This document shows positions 17,299-26,064 of a stretch of DNA of 64,000 nucleotides, piece by piece (position 1 is the stretch's first letter; the number at the start of each line of letters is the position of its first letter). A program made the translations under genes and the position numbers. Origin of the DNA: IDS-8 sp964424805 (GTDB lineage: Bacteria > Pseudomonadota > Gammaproteobacteria > Steroidobacterales > Woeseiaceae); NCBI GenBank assembly GCA_964424805.1, contig CAYRKH010000002.1, positions 69,709 to 133,708 on the forward strand. The letters run 5' to 3'. Below the pieces are notes generated by a model. It searched no databases. It had not been told where the DNA came from and saw nothing but the letters and a program-made list of their open reading frames with translations.

Positions 17299-17969
17299 GC
17301 TCGGAGAACCCGCGCATCGCCATTCTCGGGGGTACCGGCGACCTGGGCTCCGGCCTTGCCTGGCAGCTGCTCAAGGCCGGTTACGAGGTCGTCATCGGTT
17401 CGCGCTCGGCAGAGAAGGCGGAACAGGCCGCGAGCGACCTCGCCAGCAGCCTCCCGGGCGCGAACGTGCGTGCGGCGGACAACGCCGGCGCGGCCGACAG
17501 CGCCGACATCGTCATCATGACGGTCCCGTTTGCGAATCACGAGGCCACGATCGAATCGGTCAGGCAGCAGGTGCAGGGCAAGATATTCGTGGACACCACG
17601 GTGCCCCTGGTGCCGCCGAAGGTGATGCGAGTGCAGATGCCGGCCGACGGTCCGGCCGCCAAGCACGCGCAGCGCCTGCTCGGTGAGAACGTGCGGGTGG
17701 TCTCGGCTTTCCAGAACATCGCGGCCGCGCACCTGAAGGCCGAGAACCTGAGCGACGTCGCCTGCGACGTACTGGTGTGCGGCAACGACGCCGAGGCGCG
17801 GTCTGTCGTCATCGGGCTGGCCGAGAAAATGGGCCTGAAAGCCTGGCACGCCGGAGCGATAGACAACTCCGTCGTAGCGGAGTCGTTGACCTCGGTCCTC
17901 ATCTTCCTCAACAAGAAGTACGGGCTGGACGGCGCCGGCATCCGGATCGTGGCAAGGGACGACGCCTAG
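17295..17969 (+). CDS. F420:NADPH oxidoreductase (Fno/NpdG family)
   Basis: This 224-residue protein has the dinucleotide-binding loop GGTGDLGSGL at 12-21 and the NADP phosphate-binding SRSAEKAEQ at 36-44. It matches the Fno/NpdG family, which transfers hydride between NADPH and F420. VVSAFQNIAAAHL is the usual central motif of the family. Its ATG overlaps the preceding stop, making it the last gene of the operon. Together with the LLM enzyme it suggests a closed F420 redox cycle within this locus. Confidence 0.9.
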   Translation: MSSENPRIAILGGTGDLGSGLAWQLLKAGYEVVIGSRSAEKAEQAASDLASSLPGANVRAADNAGAADSADIVIMTVPFANHEATIESVRQQVQGKIFVDTTVPLVPPKVMRVQMPADGPAAKHAQRLLGENVRVVSAFQNIAAAHLKAENLSDVACDVLVCGNDAEARSVVIGLAEKMGLKAWHAGAIDNSVVAESLTSVLIFLNKKYGLDGAGIRIVARDDA

Positions 17970-17989
17970 CTGCCCTGACCGGGCACCTC

Positions 17990-18006
17990 ATTGCATTCCG
18001 TGCAAT
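17990..18006. promoter_or_regulatory. RTTGC-N7-GCAAY palindrome, candidate LysR-type box
   Basis: ATTGC-ATTCCGT-GCAAT lies 82 bp before the DUF885 start and just after the F420 oxidoreductase gene. It is a perfect inverted repeat and matches the 17-bp element found at seven other intergenic positions in the window. Confidence 0.55.
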
Positions 18007-18087
18007 TGATCCGGCGCCGGGCTGCAACCCCTCGCCCGGATACCTGTGATAGTTTCGTCGCGGTCCCCCCGCGAAAGGAAACTGTTC

Positions 18088-19818
18088 ATGAATCGATTGG
18101 TCCCGGTGCTGTTATTTGCATTCCTGTTGCCGATGTCCGGCGCAGCGACCGCGCAGAATGCGAAGAAACTGAATCCCGAATTCGAGGGACTGATCGACAA
18201 GTATCTCGCGGAGTTTCACGGCGTAGGAGACGGCCCGTCCGCTGTGAACGACGGCAGCGCGGACTATTACCGGAACCGCCTGGCGACGTCGCGCGATCTG
18301 CTCGATGAACTGCAGGCTATCGATCGCCAGGCACTGACCTTCCAGCAGGACATCGACTATCGCTACCTCGAGGGCATCCTCGAGACGGCCATCATGGACC
18401 AGGAGCGACTTCGATACTGGCAGAAGGATCCAACGCGGTATTTGCGCATCGAGCCGATTGTCTCGTCCGGGGGCGGCCTGCTGTACGAGGAGACCCGACC
18501 GGTCGAAGAACGTGCGGCGGCCTTGCTGAAGGTCATGAGGACGATTCCGGGCAGGCTGCAGAACGCCACTGAAAACCTGCAGACCTATATCCCGCTGTGG
18601 CTGGAACCGGCCAAGGGCCTCCTGGCCGGGGCCATCGAGACATTCGAGGTCGATGTGCGGCGCTTCGCCGACCGTGTTCCCAATCAACGCGACGAGCTGC
18701 TATCGGTGAACGAGCAGGTTTTGGCTGCGTTGCGGGACTTTGGTGATTTCCTGGACAATGAATGGACAAAACGGCCGGAAGGCGACTGGCGCGTCGGCAA
18801 GGAGATCTACGACGCGCGTATGCGTAACCTGTACGGCATAAAAGACATGGACGCGGAAGCCCTGTACCAGTGGGGCCGCACGCAGTACACCGAGCAGCTC
18901 CGGGTGCTTGACCGGACGGCTGCAAAAGTTGGGGATGGCCGTAGCTGGCGGCAGATCGAGGCCGACCTGCAGCAGGACTATCCGACCGCGGAGACGATGC
19001 TGCAGGCGTTCCACGTCGAGGTTCGCCGCGCCCGTCCCTGGCTCATCGAGAACGATTTGGTTTCGATTCCCTGGGACGAGGAAAATGCCGCGGCGGCCAT
19101 TTACACGCCGGCCTATTACAACAAGCTGACGTTTACCGGGTTCGGCGGCGGGCCGCGCGGCATCGGCTCGACTTTCCCGGGAGCGGTGAAGCTCGTGCCG
19201 ATGGACCCCGACTGGAGCCCGGCCGAGAAGGACCGCTTTCTCAGCTCGCATCACTATGCCTTCATTACCGCGCTGATGCCGCACGAGGTCTATCCCGGGC
19301 ATGCCCTGGTGGCGCTTTACAACAATCACAATCCGCGCAAGCTACGTACCTACGAGAGCTCCTATAGCAACCAGGCCTGGTGCTACTACGTGGAATGGGT
19401 GCTGACCCCGGAATACGGGTTCTACCCGCCGGAGAAGCAGCGCGAATACGAAGTCGAGATGGAGCGCCTGAAGCTCTGGCGCTACGCCCGTGTGATCTAC
19501 GACGCCGGCATGCACCTCGGGCATGTCACCGTAGACGAGGCCGTGGACTTGATGACCAGCGATGTCATGTTCGCTGAGCCTTACTCGTTCCTGCAGGTCC
19601 AGGGTGCAACCCACGGTTACGGCGGGACCGGCATCCCGACCCTCGGCTATCACGAGCTGCTGTCACTGCGTGACGAGTACTTTACGCAGATGTACCTGAT
19701 GGGCCGCACCGGCACGCTGAAGGACCTGCACGACCGTATGCTGACCATCGGTACGCTGCCCTACTCGCTGATGCGAGAAGAACTTCTGCACGATATCGCC
19801 CGCGAGGCGAAGGACTGA
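18088..19818 (+). CDS. Exported DUF885-family protein, probable metallohydrolase
   Basis: This protein of about 576 residues begins with a signal peptide (MNRLVPVLLFAFLLPMSGAATAQ) and belongs to the DUF885 family. The motif MPHEVYPGH fits an HExxxGH-like metal site seen in that family, and STFPGAVKLVPMD and TLGYHELLSLRDEY are also typical. Characterised relatives are few; a peptidase-like metal-dependent hydrolase is plausible. The start at 18088 follows AAAGGAAA; an upstream in-frame start would spoil the signal peptide. A perfect RTTGC-N7-GCAAY palindrome lies 82 bp upstream, and a hairpin follows the stop. Confidence 0.8.
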   Translation: MNRLVPVLLFAFLLPMSGAATAQNAKKLNPEFEGLIDKYLAEFHGVGDGPSAVNDGSADYYRNRLATSRDLLDELQAIDRQALTFQQDIDYRYLEGILETAIMDQERLRYWQKDPTRYLRIEPIVSSGGGLLYEETRPVEERAAALLKVMRTIPGRLQNATENLQTYIPLWLEPAKGLLAGAIETFEVDVRRFADRVPNQRDELLSVNEQVLAALRDFGDFLDNEWTKRPEGDWRVGKEIYDARMRNLYGIKDMDAEALYQWGRTQYTEQLRVLDRTAAKVGDGRSWRQIEADLQQDYPTAETMLQAFHVEVRRARPWLIENDLVSIPWDEENAAAAIYTPAYYNKLTFTGFGGGPRGIGSTFPGAVKLVPMDPDWSPAEKDRFLSSHHYAFITALMPHEVYPGHALVALYNNHNPRKLRTYESSYSNQAWCYYVEWVLTPEYGFYPPEKQREYEVEMERLKLWRYARVIYDAGMHLGHVTVDEAVDLMTSDVMFAEPYSFLQVQGATHGYGGTGIPTLGYHELLSLRDEYFTQMYLMGRTGTLKDLHDRMLTIGTLPYSLMREELLHDIAREAKD

Positions 19819-19830
19819 GGCGGACCAGCG

Positions 19831-19859
19831 CCACGAGCGGCCGGAATGGCCTCTCGTGG
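19831..19859 (+). terminator. Hairpin after DUF885 gene
   Basis: CCACGAG and GGCC at 19831-19842 pair with GGCC and CTCGTGG at 19848-19859, with one mismatch and a 5-nt loop, 13 bp after the stop. It has no T-run. Both this gene and the convergent MFS gene end here, so it may work in both directions. Confidence 0.45.
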
Positions 19860-19934
19860 GCGTCGCGTGCTCTCAGCCTTTGCTGTTGCAGGACGCGGCG
19901 CAGCTCATTTCGCGGCCCTCGGGCTTGCCCTTGA

Positions 19935-21272
19935 TCAATCCGCAAGCGGCCGGTGCGCGGTTTCCCGTACGCCTGCCAAACCGATCAAGCCGATTGCCGT
20001 AGCGCCGATCACGTAGTAGGCGGGTGCGATCGGGTTTCCGGTCGCCTGGATGAGCCACGTCGCGACATAGGGCGCGGTTCCCCCGCCGAGGATGGTGGCG
20101 ACGTTGAACCCCAGGGAGACGCCGCTATAGCGCACCCGGGTCGGGAACATCTCCGCGTACAACGGGTATGCAATGGACTGGACGATTATGAACGGCAGGA
20201 TGCTTACGGAAACCGCCACGGCGGTAAGCAGGGTATTGCCCGACCCGGCAACGAAGAAGGTCACCGGAGCGAGGACTATGTAACCGGCAAATCCGGCGGC
20301 GAGCATCGATTTCCTGCCGAGCCTGTCGGACATAGCGCCGGAGAGTGGCATGAGCACCACGGCCGCCAGCGTTACCGCGGACATCAGCCACATCACCCAC
20401 ACCGGATCGTAGGCATCTATGCGCGTCAAATGAATGTTGAGATACACCACGCAGACATAGCCCGCAGCGTTCTGGGCAAAGCCTATCGAAATGACTCGAA
20501 AGAGCGCGGGGCGGTGCTCTCGCAGGAGCTCGCGGAAGGGCGCTTTTGGCACTTTGCCCTCACTGACGATCTCCTTGAACTTCGGCGAGTCTTCAACTCT
20601 CAGCCGGGCCCAAAAGCACAGCACGATCAATGGTATCGACATCAGGAACGGAATCCGCCATGCCCACTGGTTCAGGGTTTCCGTTCCGAAAACCGAGGCA
20701 GTCAAACCCGCTGCCGCCGTGGCCACTGCGAGGCCGAGGGTCGCTGCGGCGGGATTGAATGCGCCGAAGAAGCCGCGCCTGCCGGGCGGCGACGACTCCG
20801 CTACATAGGTGGCGGCGCCGGTAACCTCACCGCCGGCGAAAAATCCCTGCGCCAGCCGCAGGAGGAGCAGCAGCACGGGTGCCGCGAGTCCGATGGAGGC
20901 ATAGGTTGGAAGCGAGCCGATCGCCGCGCTGGCTATACCGATGCCGATGATGGTGACAAGCAGCGCGGGAGTGCGGCCGAATCGGTCACCGAACCAACCG
21001 AAGAAGATTCCCCCGAGCGGACGGACCAGGAAGGCGCCGGCGAAAATCCCCAAGGTAGCCAATAGCGCGGCGGTCGGCTCTATCTCGGGAAAGAACAGGG
21101 GACTCAGCGTCACCGCCATTACGGCGTAAAGCTGAAAGTCGTAATATTCGATTGTTGTACCCAGTCCGGCGGCGGTTGCGGCGCGCCACGGGGACATGCC
21201 CTCGGATGAAACGGTCGGCACCGCGTCCGCTTTTCCGTGGGAGCTTTCCTGTTGCTTGTGTATCCTTTGCAT
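19935..21272 (-). CDS. MFS transporter, metabolite:H+ symporter (MHS/ShiA-ProP) family
   Basis: This 445-residue inner-membrane protein has about twelve hydrophobic segments and the MHS signature TTIEYYDFQLYA near residue 40. The loop GWFGDRFGRTPALL matches the MFS A-motif, and GFFAGGEVTGAATYVAE is typical of the ProP/ShiA/KgtP subfamily. Such proteins import small carboxylates or betaines with protons. It is divergent from the PLP-enzyme operon across an AT-rich control region. The start at 21272 has a GGGG-rich upstream stretch; 21197 is an alternative that shortens the cytoplasmic N-terminus. Confidence 0.88.
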   Translation of the reverse strand: MQRIHKQQESSHGKADAVPTVSSEGMSPWRAATAAGLGTTIEYYDFQLYAVMAVTLSPLFFPEIEPTAALLATLGIFAGAFLVRPLGGIFFGWFGDRFGRTPALLVTIIGIGIASAAIGSLPTYASIGLAAPVLLLLLRLAQGFFAGGEVTGAATYVAESSPPGRRGFFGAFNPAAATLGLAVATAAAGLTASVFGTETLNQWAWRIPFLMSIPLIVLCFWARLRVEDSPKFKEIVSEGKVPKAPFRELLREHRPALFRVISIGFAQNAAGYVCVVYLNIHLTRIDAYDPVWVMWLMSAVTLAAVVLMPLSGAMSDRLGRKSMLAAGFAGYIVLAPVTFFVAGSGNTLLTAVAVSVSILPFIIVQSIAYPLYAEMFPTRVRYSGVSLGFNVATILGGGTAPYVATWLIQATGNPIAPAYYVIGATAIGLIGLAGVRETAHRPLAD

Positions 21273-21383
21273 ACGAACCCCGCTCGTTTGGGCGCCGATC
21301 AGTGGAATGAAAAAATCGGCACCTTGGTCCTTCCCGGATCGCGACCGACGGCGGATGGATGGATGCTCCCGGTTCTCCTGGCT

Positions 21384-21503
21384 GTATATTCATATATATA
21401 TCTGCAGCCGGTCAAGCGGTTCCTGGTCACCCTTGAGCCGGCAACAGCAATTGCGAAAAACATCGGCGGCGCGGTGCCAATATATATTTTTATATGTTAT
21501 ACT
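21384..21503. promoter_or_regulatory. AT-rich divergent promoter/operator region
   Basis: Within GC-rich surroundings this gap holds two TA-rich patches, TATATTCATATATATA (21385-21400) and another at 21481-21503 that includes TTTTTATATGTTATACT. A TATACT (21498-21503) could be the -10 box for the rightward operon. The patches resemble the ATAT/TGACATATAT element before both downstream TonB receptor genes and may be targets of the MarR protein encoded in this operon. The remainder of the gap between 21273 and 21574 shows nothing further that I can support. Confidence 0.4.
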
Positions 21504-21574
21504 CGTTCTTGGGGCCGTTTTCGCAATGAGGCGGACCCGGGCCACCCTACGTTAACCATATTGGAGATAGTCAA

Positions 21575-22720
21575 ATGACTCACGGGCCGGACGGCTCAGG
21601 CTACTTCCTGTATCACTCCATCGGCCAGTTTCCGCGAAAAGGAAAGTTGATCGGAGACGCTTTGGCCGATTTTGCCGAGCGCTGGAGTGATGCAACGAAC
21701 GATTCTCAGTGGCCGGCCGCCCTGGCGCTGCGTCAGGAGTTCATTGACCGCTGGTCCCGTGTCATTAACGCGCCCCCGGGCACTGTAATCACGGCCACCA
21801 ACGTCACCACGGCGCTCTACAGTGTCATCGGCGCGCTGCCGGAGCGCCGCCGCCGCCGTCGAGTCCTGATCACGGCCGATTGCTTCCCCAGCTTGCACTT
21901 CCTGCTGTCGGGCCTTGCCGATCGCTTGGATTTCGTGCTGGAAACGGTGCCGGTACGAGAAGGCGAGTATTGGGTCCGTGACGAGGACATTATCGATCGC
22001 TGGGGGGATGACGTAGGAGTGGCTCTGCTGACGCACGTCACCTCGACGGCATCCTACCGTTGCAATCTGCACGAGCTGGTCGCGCACGGCCGTCGCATGG
22101 GCACGGTTGTAGGCGTCGATATCACCCAGGGGGTCGGCTTGGTGCCCTATGACGTGAACGATCCAGTGGTGGACTTCACGATATCGACAACGCTGAAATG
22201 GCTTTGCGGTACGTCCGGTGCCGGCATTCTGTACGTGCGGGAGAGCCTGATTCCGGACTGCCGGCCCGAGCTACGCGGGTGGTTCAGCCAGGACAACTTC
22301 CTTTCCTGGGATATCTTCAACTTCCAGTACGCGCCCGATATCCGCCGATTCGACCATGCCACACCGGCGGTACTGGGCTGCGTAGCCTCTCTGCCGGCGT
22401 TGAAATGGCACGCGCAGCAGGACCCTCATTCATTGCTCGATCACAACAGGAAGCTGTCTCACGCGCTGATTTCAGGGTTGGAGGGTACAGGCCTGGCCCT
22501 GGCGAGCCCACGGGAGGATGCAAGGAGGGGCGGCAGTGTGATGTTCGAGCTGCCGGCAGGAGTGAATAGCGACTCGCTGATCGATGAGCTGCGCCAGGCA
22601 ACAATCCTCGCCGACTGCCGTGGAAAAATCTTGCGTCTCTCACCGGGAAATATGACTACGATGCGCGGAGTAGAAGCGGCCATTGGTGAGATTCAAAAGC
22701 ATCTACGAGCATCGAAATGA
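21575..22720 (+). CDS. PLP-dependent class V aminotransferase-fold enzyme (kynureninase-like)
   Basis: This 381-residue protein has the class V aminotransferase/kynureninase fold. The cofactor-binding aspartate is in VVGVDITQGVG (about D182), and the Schiff-base lysine is in STTLKWLCGTSGAG (about K208). TATNVTTALYSVI is the likely phosphate-binding region. It could be a kynureninase-like C-C hydrolase, a desulfurase or an aminotransferase. The downstream SRPBCC gene starts within its stop codon (ATGA). Its place beside an MHS transporter and MarR suggests amino-acid-derived substrate breakdown. Confidence 0.8.
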   Translation: MTHGPDGSGYFLYHSIGQFPRKGKLIGDALADFAERWSDATNDSQWPAALALRQEFIDRWSRVINAPPGTVITATNVTTALYSVIGALPERRRRRRVLITADCFPSLHFLLSGLADRLDFVLETVPVREGEYWVRDEDIIDRWGDDVGVALLTHVTSTASYRCNLHELVAHGRRMGTVVGVDITQGVGLVPYDVNDPVVDFTISTTLKWLCGTSGAGILYVRESLIPDCRPELRGWFSQDNFLSWDIFNFQYAPDIRRFDHATPAVLGCVASLPALKWHAQQDPHSLLDHNRKLSHALISGLEGTGLALASPREDARRGGSVMFELPAGVNSDSLIDELRQATILADCRGKILRLSPGNMTTMRGVEAAIGEIQKHLRASK

Positions 22721-23181
22721 CGGACCCGGCTTCCGGCTTCTCTCACTGTGTCACCGCTCTTATCAACGCTCCGGCCCGCCTGGCATTCGAATACCTCTCG
22801 GACCCGATCGCCCTCGGTGAATGGTCGATAGGCTGCATGAACACGGCTCCTGCGGAGCAACCGGATTTGTACACGGGACGATCCCTGTTCGACGGCGCGC
22901 AAAATTGGTTCGCCATCGATGCGCATCCCGAGATGCTCATGATCGACTACCGTATTGGACGCCCGGGTCGACTGGTGCCTCATATCAGCGCGCGAGTGAT
23001 TCCACCGGAGGTCTGCGACCTCGCGAGTGACCAGTGTTACGTTACTCTCATTGCCTGGCGTATCTCCTCGATGACTCCAGAGCGGTGGCAGGCGTTGTGC
23101 GCTGCCCACGAGCTCGAGATATGGCTGATCAAGTCGCAGCTCGAGCACCGCATGAAGGCCGATCTTGCTAGCATACGGTGA
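22717..23181 (+). CDS. SRPBCC-like (START/polyketide-cyclase fold) small protein
   Basis: A 154-residue protein with a pattern resembling ligand-binding SRPBCC domains: VTALINAPARLAFEYLSDPIALGEW at the N-terminus (positions 12-36), central hydrophobic beta strands, and a C-terminal helix (AAHELEIWLIKSQLEHR). The role is unknown. It is coupled to the PLP enzyme gene by ATGA overlap and precedes marR. Confidence 0.65.
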   Translation: MTDPASGFSHCVTALINAPARLAFEYLSDPIALGEWSIGCMNTAPAEQPDLYTGRSLFDGAQNWFAIDAHPEMLMIDYRIGRPGRLVPHISARVIPPEVCDLASDQCYVTLIAWRISSMTPERWQALCAAHELEIWLIKSQLEHRMKADLASIR

Positions 23182-23213
23182 TACTCCCCTCCCGGAAAGA
23201 GCGCGAAACCATA

Positions 23214-23666
23214 ATGACAAGAAGCACTAAAGGTCCGTATAGCCTGGATGATTCGATTCCCTACATGATCTACCGGATATCGAACAAGGCCAATCAGAAT
23301 ATCCAGGAGAAGCTTCGTCCCGCGAATATAACCCTGTCGAAATGGAGACTGCTGTCGGGCCTGAAATCCTACGGGGTATCGACCATCAGCGAGCTTGCGG
23401 CACGCACCGTTATGCAACACGCCGTTGTCAGCAGGATTCTGACCGAAATGGAGCAGTCGGGCTTGATCAAGCGCCGGCAATCAAGCGTCGATCACAGGGT
23501 GGTTCACGTTGAGCTGACTAAGAAAGGTGAGGCGCTGTTTCACCAGGCCCAGGAGATCGCAGCGGCGCACCAGGAAAGAGCGCTGCAGGGGTTGCCCCGT
23601 AGCGATATCGCGACGCTGGTTCGTCTGCTCCGCAACATCCAGCAAAACCTCGGCATCGAGTACTGA
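23214..23666 (+). CDS. MarR-family transcriptional regulator
   Basis: This protein of about 150 residues has the winged-helix MarR layout: PYMIYRISNKANQNIQEKL forms the dimer helix, VSTISELAARTVMQHAVVSR the recognition region, and RRQSSVDHRVVHVELTKKG the wing. MarR proteins usually repress until they bind a small aromatic ligand. A GTG at 23178 overlaps the previous stop and would add twelve residues, so the start is uncertain. The gene is directly upstream of the first TonB receptor. It is the best local candidate for binding the AT-rich elements of this island. Confidence 0.88.
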   Translation: MTRSTKGPYSLDDSIPYMIYRISNKANQNIQEKLRPANITLSKWRLLSGLKSYGVSTISELAARTVMQHAVVSRILTEMEQSGLIKRRQSSVDHRVVHVELTKKGEALFHQAQEIAAAHQERALQGLPRSDIATLVRLLRNIQQNLGIEY

Positions 23667-23730
23667 CACTCTGCGCCAATCCTTGGCCGCAGAGCAGGTC
23701 TGGAGCGTTCAGAACCAATAGTAATATATA

Positions 23731-23759
23731 TTGACATATATCTTATTGCGTGGAAGAAT
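23731..23759 (+). promoter_or_regulatory. Candidate sigma70 promoter for the first TonB receptor gene
   Basis: TTGACA (23731-23736), a 17-nt spacer and AAGAAT (23754-23759) form a plausible promoter. The 14-mer ATATTGACATATAT (23728-23741) recurs exactly before the second TonB receptor gene. The alternating AT repeats flanking TGAC form an imperfect palindrome that could be a MarR operator over the -35 box. Confidence 0.5.
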
Positions 23760-23824
23760 CGGGCAACACCGCCGTTGCCATAAGTTTCCGCGCTGGCGGT
23801 AGTCAACATCAGACGCTGCCGGTT

Positions 23825-26064
23825 ATGCGTTTCAGGATCCCTACTTCCCTGGTTCTGTCTTCTTTGGCGATCTTTCTCGCCGGTCCAGCTTTTACACAAG
23901 ACGCTGCGACTTCGGCAGGTTACCTCGAGGAGATCGTCGTTACGGCGCAAAAGCGCGAGCAGTCGCTCCAGGATGTCGGTATCTCGGTTACGAGCTTCTC
24001 CGGCGAGCGGCTCGCAAACCTGTCAGTGAACAACAGTAATGACATCGTGCACCAGGTACCCGGGCTGGCCATTCAAAACGTCGGCGGCGAAGGGAATGTA
24101 ACCTCACTGTATATGCGCGGGATCGGCATTGGCGATTTCAATGACCACCAGGAGTCACCCGTTGCGGTCTATAACGATGAGGTCTATGACGCGTACATGG
24201 GCGCAACTACGACTGAGCTTTTTGACCAGGAACGGGTTGAAGTTCTGCGTGGACCCCAGGGAACATTGTTCGGACGCAACGCCGCGGCAGGGCTAATACA
24301 TTACATCTCGAAGAGGCCCACACCGGAGTTCGAAGGCTACGGGGATCTCTCGATTGCCGAGAATGATCACGTGCGTTTCGAGGGCGCAATCAGCGGTCCT
24401 ATCACGGAGTCATTATCCGCTCGACTGTCCACGTTCTACAATAACCATGACCCTTACGTGAGAAACCTGTCCGGCCGGACGGGAATGATGCCGATACGCG
24501 CGCCGTGCGCGGTCAGCTGCTTTTTCAGCCTGCAGACCGCCTGGATATACTTGCGAAGCTCGCGTACTCGGAGTTCGATACCGCGCCCTGGTACTTTGAA
24601 GCCGTTCCGGCTTACATAAACCCTGCTGATGGCTTTGCGAAACAGGTGCCGCCGGACCAGAACGTGTGGGCTGGTGTGTTCGGGTTTCCGTCCTGCAACG
24701 GATGTGATGCGTTCGGCTTCAATGATCGCGCGGATGGCGATCCGTTCACGGTCAACATGGATGGCGACCCGGGGCCCGGCGCGAGAGGGAAGGCCGGTAC
24801 CGGATTGGCGCGCGATTCCATCCTGGGATCCATCAAGATCGATTGGGAGCTGCCAGGAGGGGCAACGCTCACGTCCATAACGGCCTTTGTCGAACACAAC
24901 AAATATTTCAGCCAGGACTCGGACGGGACGCCCGTTGAGGCCGTAACGTTCGCCACTGACGTCAACGCGAAGCAGTTCAGCCAGGAACTGCGAATCGCGG
25001 GCGAGACCGATCGGACCCGTTGGGTAACCGGGCTCTACTACCTGGACTATGAAACCGATACGGTCCTGGATGTCGGCTTTCTCGAGCCCAGCGCCTTCTT
25101 CTCGGACCAGGAGGTGCTGACGGAAAACTGGAGTGTCTTCGGCCAGGTCGAGTACGACTTTGCGGCAGACTGGACGGTAATCGCGGGCCTGCGTTACCTG
25201 CACGAAGAGAAGGAAATGCACGCCTCCGGCACCACGTTCGGCGCCTTCGCGGCTTTTGATCCTTCCATATCGCCATTCGCAAGGCTGAAAGAGGATGACG
25301 TGGCGGCGAAATTGCAGGCCAACTGGCACCTCAACGACCAGACATTGGTCTATGCCGGCGTATCCCGTGGAATAAAGGCGGGCAGCTTCAACGCTGTGTT
25401 CGGGGCGCCTGCCAATTTTGAGAACATCCCCGTGAAAAGGGAAACGCCGATTGTTTATGAGGGCGGAATCAAGGCCACCCTTTTTGATGGCCGCGCGCAG
25501 TCGAGCACTTCAGTCTATTACTATGATTATCAGGACTTCCAGGCGTTCGCGTACCTGGCACTGTCGTCGGTATTGCTGAATCGGCAGGCTTACGTCTACG
25601 GCGTCGATTCAGAACTCCGGTTCTCGCCCACGGAAAACTTCGATTTCAACTTCGGTATCAACATCATGGATACGAAGATCAAGGATATCGAGAACGCCGG
25701 CGGAGTCGTAGCGGATCGCGACCTGGCGAATGCTCCGACGGTCCAGTTCAATGCACTCCTCCGATATACGTGGCCTTTGTGGGGTGGAACGATGGCAGCG
25801 GAAGCCGACGTTACGTACCAGGATGACGTGTACTACCAGGTATTCAACGACCCGATCGGCAAAATCGATTCGTATGCCGTTGGTAACGCACGCCTCGCCT
25901 ACACCGCGAGCGATGAGCGTTGGACCCTGGGAATATTCGCCAAGAACATCACCGATGAGGAATATGTTACTAGCGTCGCGAATAACGCCAGCTTCGGCCT
26001 CGCACAATATTTCTACGGCCGGCCACGATGGGTCGGTGCTCAAATGACCTATCGGTGGAACTGA
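23825..26064 (+). pseudogene. TonB-dependent outer-membrane receptor interrupted by a frameshift
   Basis: The gene starts with a signal peptide (MRFRIPTSLVLSSLAIFLAG) and a TonB-box/plug beginning LEEIVVTAQKREQSLQD. RVEVLRGPQGTLFGRNA is the plug signature. The first frame runs on past 24480 as out-of-frame sequence to a stop at 24619. The barrel continues in another frame from NDADTRAVRGQ onward to a C-terminal QMTYRWN at 26064. One missing base in the GGG run near 24481-24483 would restore a single protein of about 746 residues. This could be a true inactivation, phase variation, or a sequencing error. The following amidase gene starts directly at the stop. Confidence 0.8.

Noticed and set aside
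19866..19945. A tiny Cys-rich frame on the minus strand after the MHS transporter, ending in two closely spaced Cys residues
   Set aside because: Too short, no homologous family recognised, and no strong ribosome-binding site; probably the out-of-frame tail of the transporter region.
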